Assembly: GCA_000934455.1 (NCBI GenBank)
Contig: KN886593.1
Coordinates: 1 to 38,862 of the forward strand
DNA from: Apostichopus parvimensis
Taxonomy: Eukaryota > Echinodermata > Holothuroidea > Aspidochirotida > Stichopodidae
Reading direction: 5' to 3'
DNA length: 38,862 nt
Part shown: positions 1-9,713 of the stretch, one piece after another
Layout: every line of letters begins with the position of its first letter
How positions within the stretch are numbered: position 1 is the first letter of the stretch
Notes under the pieces: generated by a model
The model's input: the letters and a program-made list of their open reading frames with translations, nothing else
Told to the model about the DNA's origin: nothing
Databases searched by the model: none
Translations under genes and position numbers: made by a program

Positions 1-140
1 GAGAAATAGATGCCTCTTGTTTGGCTATGAGATTGTTCCACAGTCGTGGGGCCATCACGGAGAAAGCTCGCCCGCCAAAGTTAGTTGAATGAAATTATGG
101 CTCCGCAAGCAAATATTTATTTTGGGACCTCAGCGATTAT
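1..140. repeat. Possible remnant of an interspersed repeat
   Basis: The first 140 bases hold a phrase (TGTTCCACAGTCGTGGGGCC, then a segment about 'acggagaaagctcg') that resembles a conserved stretch found in interspersed repeats of many aquatic animals. No ends or target-site duplication can be defined because the window starts here. It lies in the intron upstream of the first visible exon. The identification rests on resemblance alone and is weak. Confidence 0.25.
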
Positions 141-267
141 GCTTACAATGTGAAGGTGGGGGAGTGACATCACACACAACAACTCCTCAATGATACGTAA
201 GTTTGTCAGGTTGTCATTTTATTTAATTAGGCATAACTTTCTCCCTTTTTTCTCTGTTTTTTGATAG

Positions 268-336
268 ATCTTCCAGAATCCAATGATAAAGAGGTTGCTA
301 CTGAAGACAAGTCAGGTGACCAGGAAAACATCTCAG
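268..336 (+). CDS. Exon module copy 1 of an acidic repeat protein (internal exon)
   Basis: A 69-nt exon between an acceptor (pyrimidine-rich tract, ...TTTTTTGATAG) and a donor (CAG|GTAGGAG). It begins in phase 1 (the upstream exon supplies a G) and ends in phase 1, so it adds exactly 23 residues. It reads DLPESNDKEVATEDKSGDQE followed by NIS and a shared Gly codon. The sequence is hydrophilic and acidic with no predicted fold. It is the most divergent of the three copies. The gene starts upstream of the window, and the function is not recognised. Evidence is the conserved reading frame across copies plus matching splice signals. Confidence 0.7.
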
Positions 337-354
337 GTAGGAGAAAAATTTAAA

Positions 355-610
355 TGATGTAATATGTATTTTAGATCCTCCTGCAAGCAGGAACTCGCGA
401 AAGAAGCCATCATTGGCTTATCAAAGCCGCAAGCTGACCGAAGTCAGTCTCTTAGATTCATATTGAATGGCCATGATTATGAATTGTCAATTGTCAACAA
501 CTCTGTAACTGGACGACATACATTAATCTTGGAGTGACTCGAACTCTTCACCTTATGATTGAAAGGCACCGGTGTTAACCACTGAGCTAACACTCAGTGA
601 TGTAATATGT
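355..610 (-). mobile_element. tRNA-derived SINE (family A), copy 1, with 13-bp target duplication
   Basis: The element body is 368-597 and lies on the minus strand. Read on that strand it begins with a tRNA-like head: an A-box-like TTAGCTCAGTGGTTAAC, then a B-box-like GTTCGAGTC. A unique body follows, ending GCAGGAGGATCTAAAAT. A perfect 13-bp duplication, TGATGTAATATGT, flanks it at 355-367 and 598-610. It lies in the intron between exon copies 1 and 2. Other copies are at about 9.5, 17.9 and 34.5 kb. Confidence 0.9.
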
Positions 611-759
611 TTTTAAAGATTGTGCCAACTGTATTCATAACATTTTAAAGGAGGGACATCACACACAACAACTGCTCTTCAATGATATTTAAGTTTGTCA
701 TGTTGTCATTTTATTTAATTTGGCATAACTTTCTCCCTTTTTTCTCTGTGTTTTAATAG

Positions 760-828
760 ATCTTACAGAATCCACTGATAAAGAGGTTGCTACTGAGAAC
801 AAGTCAGGTGACAAGGAAGACATCTCAG
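760..828 (+). CDS. Exon module copy 2 of an acidic repeat protein (internal exon)
   Basis: A second 69-nt exon in phase 1-1, with acceptor TTTTAATAG and donor CAG|GTAGGAG. It reads DLTESTDKEVATENKSGDKE then DIS plus the split Gly. It matches copy 3 except at two residues (N/S and D/G). Its length is a multiple of three and both phases agree, so inclusion or skipping keeps the frame. The product adds a 23-residue acidic repeat to the same protein. Confidence 0.75.
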
Positions 829-1008
829 GTAGGAGAATAATTTAAATGATGTAATATGTATTTATAAATTGTGCCAACTGTATTCATAATATTTGAAAGG
901 AGTGACATCACCCACAACAACAACTCTTCAATGATACTTAAGTTTGTCATGTTGTCATTTTATTTAATTAGGCATAACTTTCTCCCTTTTTTCTCTGTGT
1001 TTTAATAG

Positions 1009-1077
1009 ATCTTACAGAATCCACTGATAAAGAGGTTGCTACTGAGAGCAAGTCAGGTGGCAAGGAAGACATCTCAG
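1009..1077 (+). CDS. Exon module copy 3 of an acidic repeat protein (internal exon)
   Basis: The third 69-nt exon in phase 1-1, with acceptor TTTTAATAG and donor CAG|GTAGGAG. It reads DLTESTDKEVATESKSGGKE then DIS plus the split Gly. It ends in phase 1, matching the phase-1 start of the exon at 3151, so the four exons can be spliced in one frame. The near-identity of its exon and flanking intron to copy 2 points to a recent duplication. It has no recognisable domain. Confidence 0.75.
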
Positions 1078-1166
1078 GTAGGAGAATAATTTAAATGATG
1101 TAATATGTTTTTACAGATTGTGCCAACTGTATTCATCAAATTTGAAAGGAGTGACATCACACAATT

Positions 1167-3150
1167 TAGAAAGATAATCAATATTAGTTGTGTGTTGTAG
1201 ACCTTTAAAAACATTGCTACCAGTTTAGGTTGCATTTCTTTACCATCTTCCAAGTTTTGAGCAAATAACCCTTTAAGTATCTTTGGCTGAATTATTTATT
1301 TTAAAACACAGACCATTAAGTCAGTTCCTCAAGTGCAACAGAAAACGCAATAGGAAAACATAAGACTTTTAAGGCCTCAATTTGTTAATTTGCAGTTTGT
1401 CATGGAAAAGTGGTTTTATTTTAAAAGTCCTTCCAGGGTGCTCTGTTATTGAAATGAAGTTAAAAGACCATGTTTTAGTTGAGTTATTAAAATTAATAAA
1501 ATAATGTAATAACATCGATTTAGCCTTAAAGGGATCATCCCAAGGATATAGCATATTTTAAGCTGAACATCTTCAAATCTGGAATTATAGATATGACTCA
1601 CATTGATATCTTTTGATTTTTGTGGACTCTAACAAGATAAACATTCTGCCTAAAGCCATCCTTAAAAACAAAAAACCTTCTTGTGTACTGCAAAAAGGCC
1701 TGTGTATTTATACATAAATGTACATAAAATACATACAAAAATATATATAAAAAATTCATAAAAATACCAAAAAAAAGTACATAAAGTACATAACAGAGGG
1801 CCTGATGTTGCAATCAAAGCATGTTCTTCTCAAGAGGCAGACAAACAAAGGCAGGAAACATCATCAGTAGACAAGATGTGAAAGATTGAACAATATATTA
1901 AATAGAAATAAACAATAGTAATGACAAAAAGTAGGACAGGTGGCTTTGAGAAAAACATATAGCTGAAAGATTAAGATGACTGCTGGGCACTTGGTTGACA
2001 GATTGCAAAAAAATCTTTATTCTTGAAATAGAATAACTACAACTCGAAATGATCTTCTTTCTGGAATGCTTGGTTTTGGTTGGTTGTCACTCTGTGGCAT
2101 ATCTACAATGCAAGAGGGAAATTGAAATGCTTATGGAATTAGGTACGCTAGATTCCCCTATGGGCCCTTGAAGAAGTACATTCAGTTTGGAATCAGTAGC
2201 TTATATAGCAGCAGCTCTCTGAATCCCTTCCCTCCCCCAAGTTTTCTGTGGAAGTTGTCAAAAAGCATTTAAATATTGGAAAAGAGGCTTTGATTATGAA
2301 ACAAGGTAAAATTATGCATAGTAGCAAATCATTGTTTAGAGACATAATTTTGTGTTTCATACTTTTTAATGCATTTATGAAGTTAGCAATGTTTATTTAT
2401 ACGAAGAAATACTGAGGTTTTCTTTACAAAACTGCTGGAAAGTTCACATTTCGTTGTGGCTGTGTTTAATTGCATCTTGCTATTAGGTACTGGATGAATT
2501 ATTCCCAGTTCTACTTATAACAACCTTGAAACAGGAATTATGAAACCCCCTCAGCTGTCCATGTTCACATTTAGAATACTCACATCATAGCTTGACATAA
2601 TATGGACCATTGTTTTGTAAGCAATTTGGGTGGGAAGAGGGGGAAGGGTGGGTGAGGAGACCACAGCTGGCACATAAAAAGAGTAAATTTTTTATAGGCA
2701 TGATTGTACAACTTTTTATTCTCAAAGAGGAACAAATTTCTTTGGGAGAAATACAAATAGGAATCCAGAATGAATTAATAAGAATCCAGAATAATTAATT
2801 GAAATTAATCCTAGGCATTAAAACTAAATTTCAGTTGCTTTAGCTGTTCTCATGATGAAGTAGGGATTACTTTTCTTGCTATATCTTACAGGCTCCTATA
2901 CTAGAGCAAATAATACTGTGGCATTGAAACATCTATGATTTGAAACTTTGATTGAGACAATAGAATAGTCACTGATCGGAATTAAACAAAAGGCATTTTG
3001 GATTTAGTACCATTAGTAAAACTCGATCTGTATCTTTTTCTTTATCCTCCAAAACTCAACTCCTTATTTCATTCACACATGGATATTTTAAATGCTAAAT
3101 GTTGCACAGGTCTTCATTTCTCATCTTACTTTTCATCTTCTTCTGTTCAG
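1167..3150 (+). other. Intron between repeated exon 3 and the 3151 exon
   Basis: About 2 kb of AT-rich sequence with no coding segment I can support. Short open frames on either strand lack compositional bias and splice support. It contains A/T-rich runs near 1730-1770 and a purine-rich patch near 2630-2660. The 3' end has a pyrimidine-rich tract (CTTCTTCTGTTCAG) serving the next exon. Confidence 0.5.
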
Positions 3151-3311
3151 TAACCAAGGAGGTAATTTTTCAGCGTGTGAAGAAAGAAGTGGTCAGGAGA
3201 TTCAAGGGTGGTAAGGGTAGCAAACGGGAAGCCTGGCGAAACAGCCGACCAATCAAAAAGGGTGTTCCCGCTCCTGGAGGTCGTCATAGTAAAGTAACTT
3301 TGTTGGAAATG
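3151..3311 (+). CDS. Internal exon with a basic segment, same gene as the repeated exons
   Basis: The exon begins after CTTCTTCTGTTCAG in phase 1, completing a Val codon, and runs 53 further codons to ATG|GTTAGT in phase 0. It reads TKEVIFQRVKKEVVRRFKGG, then a Lys/Arg/Gly-rich stretch KGSKREAWRNSRPIKKG, then VPAPGGRHSKVTLLEM. It is strongly basic, unlike the acidic exons on both sides, and might bind nucleic acid or acidic partners. That is inference from charge only. A second in-frame donor (AAA|GTAACT at 3293/3294) would drop six residues. I cannot name the family. An initiator at 3099 is open in frame but lies upstream of the acceptor, so I treat 3099-3150 as intron. Confidence 0.65.
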
Positions 3312-5017
3312 GTTAGTGTAGGAGATGTACTTTGGTCTGTCATTTACTTTTCAGTCGTACCCCCTCTTTTTAGGGTTAATGTTTACGTGGGAGTTACAAC
3401 AAGAATTGTTTTGCACTTTAGTGTAGCCATGTTTGTATCAATGTCTATTCATAAGACAAGCCCGGCCTAACAGCCTTGAAAACATGTTTTTTCCCTGTTT
3501 GTTTGCGGTAAGATGTTGCAACTCTACTCCAAGAAAGCTTGGTATATGATTGAATTTTATTAACATAGCAAGAGAAACCCAAACTACATATTGTCAGAAT
3601 CATCTGTTGCCTCAAATTTAGGACAAATTAGATCTTTGATAATCCAGTAGAGACAAATATTGGACAAAAATGTCCACCCTCATTGATGTTGAACTTGTTT
3701 CTATTGTGTGGGGGTTTCATATAAACTCTCTCTTAGGAAAGCATATGAATACTTGTTTGCTTGCAAAAGACTACTTTTAAGACCAAATGTTAGCATCTAT
3801 GTAACACCATGATGAACAATTCTAATGGCTTGAATTATATATTATTTGTACTATCATACTAAAAACCAAACTGACAATAAGCTACATTTCCATCACATCA
3901 ATCCTTTATCATTGTAGCAGCTACACTGAGAAGTGGCATAGCTAAATTTGTTGAAATGGAAAAAGGCTCAACTACGGTGAATGTACTCCTGTGTGGACTT
4001 CATCTCATACTTCATTTACATATTTACTGAAAGGATGCCCTGAAGCATGTGTTTTAGTTCCAGCATTGCCCAAAAAATTCTTAAAATTACAGGGATAGAA
4101 AAACCCAAAGTAACCCTGACAAAACTGCTAATTGACAACCCCACCATAATCTCTTGTTACTTACACTACATGTGGCTGTTTGAAGTGAGCTTCCTGTTGC
4201 CATGTGAACCTTTACTTTCTCAACAGCTTCACAGTGTCGACAGTCACTTGTAGTTTCTCCTGGCATTGTAGTTATATTTGCAGACTAATGTGTTAAATCT
4301 AATATTTCAAGTTTTGTTTTATCAAATGCAATATGGTATCTATGCAATGACGATGGTGTCTGTGTTCATGTGTGTGTGTTGGTGCATGCATGTGTTTGTG
4401 TGTGTCTGTACGTGACACCTTTTAGCTTGTAAAGATGTAACTCAAATTTCAGTGGTTTGATGTCATGCTTGGTATGCAGAACCCCCTTATTGAGTACTAG
4501 AACACCATCGTCTTTTTCGGTGCTTTAAGGTCAATAGACTTCCAAGTCTGAAAACCAGCTTAGTTCATGTATCCAAGAGCTGTTGTAGTGGTAAAGGTCA
4601 TTTCAGGTTCACAAAACCGTGTAAATGAATTAACTCCAAAAGTAGAGGTTGGATGAAACCTTAGTGTTACTAGAACTCTATTATTTTCCACAGAGGTCGT
4701 TTGAGTTTAACGAAACTCAAAATTTGAAAATACTGTGAACTCTGTCAACAAGCCGTTTAAAGTTGATGTTGGATGTACATTACGTAAAAATAAATTAAAT
4801 CCTGGATTAACTTTGTATTTCATGTGTAAGTTCAAATGACCTCGCTGATCACTCAAAGTCAACAATGGTCAACAGTTGAGTAATCTTGTGTACACTGGTA
4901 CAATAAATGTTCTCATATAAACTATGGGCAATGGTTTCCTATTAATCCTTTTAAAGTTGATGTTGGGTGTTATCACTACCTTGATAACAATAAAGAAAAT
5001 TCTTTTGTACTTATCAG
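3312..5017 (+). other. Intron between the 3151 exon and the terminal exon
   Basis: A 1.7-kb intron. The first part shows nothing notable. A (TG)-rich patch lies at about 4365-4420. From about 4500 to 4980 it contains degenerate copies of the AGGTCA-bearing repeat family also seen at 28.1 and 36.5 kb. It ends with TTGTACTTATCAG, the acceptor of the terminal exon. Confidence 0.5.
4500..4980 (+). repeat. Degenerate copy of the AGGTCA-containing repeat family (in intron)
   Basis: Phrases shared with the 28.1- and 36.5-kb arrays recur here: AAGGTCATTTCAGGTTC, 'aactccaaaagtagaggttggatga', 'cacagaggtcgtttgag' and 'gaaaatactgtgaac'. The half-sites AGGTCA (4595-4600) and AGGTTC (4605-4610) are four bases apart. 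Units are diverged, so boundaries are approximate. Confidence 0.55.
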
Positions 5018-6400
5018 CTTCTGGCACCAGAAATGAGGCACGAGAGGAATCTCGTGCTCCAGTGTGTACGACACACTGTCAACAACAACTTCTTTGAACC
5101 TAAGGAAGTGGCAGAGACAAAGGACGTAGGATCTAAGAACAAAACAATTCCTCCTGTCCCGAAAGAGAGGACTGCAAGTGATGAAGAACAGAATGTGGAA
5201 ATTGGTACAGGAGCAAGAGAAGATGAAGATGGAGGGAAAGTTGACAAAGGGATGTCTTCTTCAAAGCTGAAAGATGAAGATATAAACAAAGCAAATGAAA
5301 TCGAGGATATGGCTTGTGAAGAAGATGGAAAGGTCCATCAGGAGGAGGTAGAAATGAGGGATTTGACCGATGAAAGTGTAAAGGGTCAAATGGGTGATGG
5401 GAAAGGGGATGATAGTTGCTCTACAGGGACGATCGGTCTTTCAGTGGGTGTTTCAGACCCCGAGGAGAAATCATTGCTTATCGGTGAAGAGAAGGAGACA
5501 TTAGATCTGGGAGATGAAAAAATGATGGTTGATAATCACGATGATCATGGTAAAGAACGGGATGCTGATTCAGAGAAATTGCAACTTGGAACTGACGAAG
5601 ATATTGACGCAAGTAATGGCAAAGACAAAGTGGCCGTTAAGACGATGGAAGATAAATTTGTTTTGGTTGAGGACATGGATGACTCTGGAGAAGTTGGAAT
5701 GCCAGTTGAGCAGAAGATGGAGACTTCAGAGGGTCAACAAGAGTTGAAGCTTACGGAAGAGGTAGCTGCAAGTGTTGATGATGATGTCGATGGTGATGAC
5801 GATGATCAAGGTGGGATAGGTGAAGCTTTTGAAGAGGCGACCCAGGAGGGCACCACTCATGGCGGTAGTGAAATGAGTACTATTGAAGTAATGAAAGAAA
5901 TAGGTGACCCAGAGGATGTCGAGGCAGATACTAACAAACAGAAAGTAGATGTTGAGGAACAGTTTGAGGTCAGGGATGAAGATATGATTAGAGCTGATGA
6001 TAAGATAAGGGTGCAAGGTGATGCCGAAGAGGAGGTAGCAGAGGGTACAGAAAATTCTGAAGAGGATGAAGCTCAGAAGGAATGTATGACATCGGAGACC
6101 AGAGATGAATTAATGAACAAATGTGATGGGTCTAGCGTGAAAGCAGCAGACGAGGAGGAGCAAGCAGTTGTCGATGACGACACCGAAATTGACGAAACAG
6201 TCAAAACGGACGAACAGAAGCCAAAAGAGGAGGATGAGGGGAAGGCCACAGAGGAGGTTGAAGTACATCCGGAAGAGGAGGAAAAGGGAAAACAGGAGGA
6301 GACTACTGAGGAGATCGACAAGAGTCAAGAACCGGATGAGAACAGCGGGGTGAAGCCAAAGAAGACAGTGACGCGCAGATCCAGCAGGAGAAAACGTTAA
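5018..6400 (+). CDS. Terminal exon: Glu/Asp/Lys-rich acidic tail of the same protein
   Basis: The exon opens after TTGTACTTATCAG in phase 0 (LLAPEMRHERNL...) and is open for 460 codons to TAA at 6398-6400. The first 25 or so residues (RHERNLVLQCVRHTVNNNFF) are of ordinary composition. The rest is low-complexity, dominated by Glu, Asp, Lys, Gly and Thr, with acid runs such as DDDVDGDDDD and EEEEKGKQEE. It ends in a basic cluster, KKTVTRRSSRRKR, that looks like a nuclear localisation signal. There is no signal peptide or membrane segment. Highly acidic tails with a terminal basic patch are common in chromatin and nucleolar proteins, so a nuclear role is a guess. An ATG at 5033 could start a shorter product, but the phase-matched acceptor and exon at 3151 argue that it is internal. 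Open frames on the opposite strand here are shadows of the GAA/GAG/GAT-rich codons. Confidence 0.8.
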   Translation, partial: LLAPEMRHERNLVLQCVRHTVNNNFFEPKEVAETKDVGSKNKTIPPVPKERTASDEEQNVEIGTGAREDEDGGKVDKGMSSSKLKDEDINKANEIEDMACEEDGKVHQEEVEMRDLTDESVKGQMGDGKGDDSCSTGTIGLSVGVSDPEEKSLLIGEEKETLDLGDEKMMVDNHDDHGKERDADSEKLQLGTDEDIDASNGKDKVAVKTMEDKFVLVEDMDDSGEVGMPVEQKMETSEGQQELKLTEEVAASVDDDVDGDDDDQGGIGEAFEEATQEGTTHGGSEMSTIEVMKEIGDPEDVEADTNKQKVDVEEQFEVRDEDMIRADDKIRVQGDAEEEVAEGTENSEEDEAQKECMTSETRDELMNKCDGSSVKAADEEEQAVVDDDTEIDETVKTDEQKPKEEDEGKATEEVEVHPEEEEKGKQEETTEEIDKSQEPDENSGVKPKKTVTRRSSRRKR

Positions 6401-6735
6401 ACCGGAGCCAAGTGTACCGTAAGGTATGACGTTGTTCAGTCTTTTCGATGTTTTTAATCCGATTCCAATTTAATTTGTAATGTTTTTATTGAAAAAGAGT
6501 AGGATGTGCTTCATTATTATATCTATAGACTATCTAAAAAATAGTCATTTTAGAATTTATAAAAAAATGGAGGGCTTGGCTAGTAAGTAGTAGTGGTGGT
6601 ATATTCACATTTTAAAATGCTTTAACTCTGTGAAATGCTCCTTTAAAGGGTAAGTTGACGATGACATCAGCTCCTCTGTGCATTGCCTAAATGTTCATCC
6701 ATTGTAAATAAAAATTCTTAAAACTCAGTCAAATA
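6401..6735 (+). other. 3' untranslated region of the acidic-tail gene
   Basis: AT-rich sequence directly after the stop codon. It runs to the first canonical poly(A) signal at 6707-6712 and a short distance beyond. A possible donor (AAG|GTATGA near 6423) lies just after the stop, so an intron in the 3' UTR cannot be excluded. Confidence 0.55.
6707..6712 (+). terminator. Poly(A) signal AATAAA
   Basis: The first AATAAA downstream of the stop at 6400, in the context TTGTAAATAAAAATTC. Its position about 310 bases after the stop suits a short 3' UTR. Confidence 0.55.
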
Positions 6736-7595
6736 TGTTTTTTTAACTCTGAATATTAACAACAGAGAGTAGCATCCCTTTAGGACTATCAATGTCACCA
6801 TTTATCCTTGACAAATTTGAGAAGCATGGTAAACATCTTATTTGAGGCCATATAAGAGCTTAAATAAGCCTCAGATGTTAAAAGGGTCATTTTTCAAACA
6901 AAACAGTGGTATAGATATACAACCTGGATAGATAACATTGTATTTTAATGATGTACAACATATCAATATACAATTTGGTGCCCGAAGTCATTTTATTATA
7001 TAGGCTTGTAGTTCTGACCCTTTTGTTTGACAGAGAACATGCAAAATATTAAAGTCAGAATTTTCCTCCATCTGCCCATTGCCCTGCCCTTTCCCCTTCC
7101 TCTGTCTGTCCCCCTGCCCTTCCTCCTGCTTGTTCCTGCAGGCTGGACACGAAATGATTACAACATAGTCGCCTACAAATAATGGCTGCTGTTTGGTTTG
7201 TATGAACTGAACGTACTTGGATGGTAAAAGTCAAGATGATTTGTTTATGCTGCCCTCAGCTTCTCACCCCCTTGACTGTGGAATGCAAAATATTGTCCAG
7301 TAGCTCCACTCAGCCGTGGAATCAGTCATGCATATTACCCGGAGGTGTAGCAAGGACGGGGGTCATGTGATCACCATGAACAACAGTTACTCACATGTTT
7401 GACAATTTTCTCTTTGATAATTTGGTGATAGATTGATGCTCAGGTTATACTTAATTTAGATGCACCCCCCCCTCAATGTAAAAAGATCATGATGTTTGGC
7501 TATATCCAATCTTGTGCATGATCTGTCTCATGCTGTTACCATGGGTAACCATTCATTTAGCTGTCAATATACTTTTGGAGTTCATTTTAGCTTCC
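6736..7595. other. Intergenic region
   Basis: No coding segment is supported. A pyrimidine-rich stretch (CCCTGCCC/CCTTCC repeats) lies at about 7067-7140, and C-runs begin near 7465. Nothing else is recognised. Confidence 0.4.
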
Positions 7596-7938
7596 GTGTT
7601 AATATTAAGCTTATGTGCTAAGTTGCTAACACTTAATTTTCATTCTCCCCCTCTCTCCCCCCCCCATGTTAATATTAAGCTTTTATGTTTACACTTAATT
7701 TTCATTTTCCCCCTCTCTCCCCCCCCTCCCCTTCTTAATATTAAGTTTATATGTTAACACTTAATTTTCATTTTCCCCCTCTCCCCCCCCCCTCCCCCAT
7801 GTTAATATTAAGCTTATATGTTAACACTTAATTTTCATTCTCCCCCTATCACACCCCCCCATGTAGATATTAAGCTTATGTGTTTACACTTAATTTTCAT
7901 TCTTCCCTTCCTTCCCCCCCCCCCTTTTTCCCCCTCTG
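7596..7938 (+). repeat. Minisatellite, about 65-70 bp unit, 5 copies, each ending in a C-run
   Basis: Each unit begins (A/G)TGTTAATATTAAGCTTAT, continues TTAACACTTAATTTTCATT and ends in a pyrimidine block CCCCCTCTCCCCCCCC of variable length. Five units are readable, and length differences fall mostly in the C-run. The last unit is the most degenerate. Confidence 0.85.
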
Positions 7939-9483
7939 TGTTGTTTTCTCTCTTACCAATTAAATACTTGTAAGTTCTAATGCTGTTTCAAATATATTCA
8001 GTCAAGCCAGACACATGGTGTGGTGTTACCTATGTTTGTTTTTATGACCTGGGCTATCTTGTCGATATTGAGATCGCGAGTGTGATGGTTGGGTGTAAAA
8101 GGTGTAAGGATCATTGATAAGGCTCACACTGACCGCAGGCTCATCTTAAGTACTCCATACACAAATTAGTTGTTAGTTTCTCTCCTGCATTTCAGTAAAT
8201 TGGTGGAGATAGGAGTTTTAAACTATCTTTGGAATTGTAATAAGTGGTGGTTTGAAGTTTGTTGTACAATTTCCAGAATTTTGTTGTACAATTTCCAGAA
8301 TTTTGTTGTATCATCAGTTTAATGAAATGCTGAAGGTTCTGTGTATGAGAATTAAGTTAGTGTCTGACACTTTCATTTGCTATAACATTTCTATCATTCC
8401 CCACATGCAACATAAAAAAACTAAAAAAAATAAGATGTTAAGATTCAAGGAGTGTTTATCCCCCCTCCCCCCCCCCTTTAACTTGGAGGTTCCCCATTTG
8501 TAACTCTTCATTCTTCCTCCTTGTGTTAATAATTCTTTGAACTTTCTGATCCTTAAAGCAACTTTCTCAATTTAGTTTAAGATACCTTGGTAACACTTTC
8601 ATGTTAAGTGCAATGAATAAATTTTGTTGATAGGTTAATGTGCAGTAAATAAATACAAACAAAATACAGAAAAAATGACAAAAAAATGGGAATAGTTGGA
8701 AGCAAAAATGTATTTCTTCAAGCAAGGTTAAACAGTTCAGAATCAAAGAAAGTAGAAAGATTTTGCTTTATTACAAACATATTAAGATCTAAATATTGAC
8801 AATCAATCAATCAATCCTTAAATCTTAATTTGCTTACTCTCCTTTCGTTCCTTAGAGAACAGTTAGTTGTTAACAGCTGTTTAACAATAACCCTATAGAT
8901 ACATATTTTCTATAGGTCTCCTGGTAGATTTAAAGAGGATGAAAGAAAACTGCATACTTTTTAGTTTTCTTTAACCATCTTTATTGACCAGTTGCACAAA
9001 CCGTAGAATATTTTTGTCTTGTTTTCTGTTGTTGAGCATTATAGGATTTCTGCTGTAGTTTTAGGGTCTTTTATCTCTCTAAAAAGCATTGTCCCAGCAA
9101 CAGCATTTGCTACACTATTAATGTACTCAATACTATTGGGTCTGGGAATGCCCCATTAAGCTCTGACGTTCCTTGTTGTCAATCATGGATGCTCTGTAAG
9201 CGTCTCGGTTTCAAATCGTCAATATATATAGCTCGTTCAGAATGCAGAACATGTAATAATAATATTCAGCAGTTATTTTTATGACGCTGAAGCGACCACA
9301 AAATGTGGGAGAAGCCTGTAAGGGCTTATGGATTACAACTTATCATCGGGTGGCTTCCAATTCAACATTTTAACTCAAATTTGGAATCTTTGTCACATAG
9401 CAGTTTACCTTACTGATCAATACAACGAGTGATATGCTTACAATATGATTGCATGCAAGATGAGTAGAGTCCCTTGTATTTGT
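7939..9483. other. Intergenic region
   Basis: No gene is supported. It contains a 23-bp direct repeat (TTGTTGTACAATTTCCAGAA, two and a half copies at about 8258-8312), a C-run at 8461-8477 and a short (CAAT)n run near 8803-8816. Confidence 0.4.
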
Positions 9484-9713
9484 ATGTATGTATGTATTTT
9501 AGATCCTCCTGCAAGCAGGAACTCGCTCATTGGCTTATCAAAGCTGCAAGCTGACCGAAGTCAGTCTCTTAGATTCATATTTAACGTCCATCATTATGAA
9601 TTGTCAATTGTCAACAGCTCTGTAACTTGACGACATAGATTAATCTTGGAGTGACTCGAACTTGTGACCTTATGATTGTAAGGCACCGGCGTTAACCACT
9701 GAGCTAACACTCC
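9484..9713 (-). mobile_element. tRNA-derived SINE (family A), copy 2
   Basis: Same family as the element at 368-597, minus strand. The tRNA-like head is at the right end (minus strand GTGTTAGCTCAGTGGTTAAC, then GTTCGAGTC). At the left end is the 3' tail, a short (ACAT)n run on the minus strand seen here as (TATG)n at 9484-9497. An internal deletion of about 13 bases relative to other copies lies near 9526. No clear target duplication could be read. Confidence 0.85.

Larger units (their letters stand above)
143..1166 (+). repeat. Tandem duplication of an exon-plus-intron unit (about 249 bp)
   Basis: Three consecutive units each hold the same intron segment (GTGACATCAC..., a run ending TTTCTCTGTGTTTTAATAG), a 69-nt exon and a donor-side intron segment (GTAGGAGAATAATTTAAATG). 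The spacing from exon 2 to exon 3 is exactly 249 bp. Exon 1 to exon 2 is 492 bp because a SINE sits between them. Units 2 and 3 are nearly identical, while unit 1 is more diverged. A partial fourth unit without an exon follows exon 3 and fades near 1166. The array expands a coding module rather than intergenic DNA. Confidence 0.85.

Noticed and set aside
3099..3150. ATG at 3099 as the true start of the 3151 reading frame
   Set aside because: The segment is a pyrimidine-rich splice acceptor region (TTTTCATCTTCTTCTGTTCAG-type, hydrophobic when translated), and the exon joins the upstream 69-nt exons in matching phase 1. A signal peptide reading is possible but less likely.
5014..5289. Minus-strand open frames over the acidic exon (also 5726-6016, 6073-6328)
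   Set aside because: These Ser/Phe/Leu-rich frames are complements of GAA/GAG/GAT-rich codons in the plus-strand exon, which has phase-matched splice sites. They are shadows.
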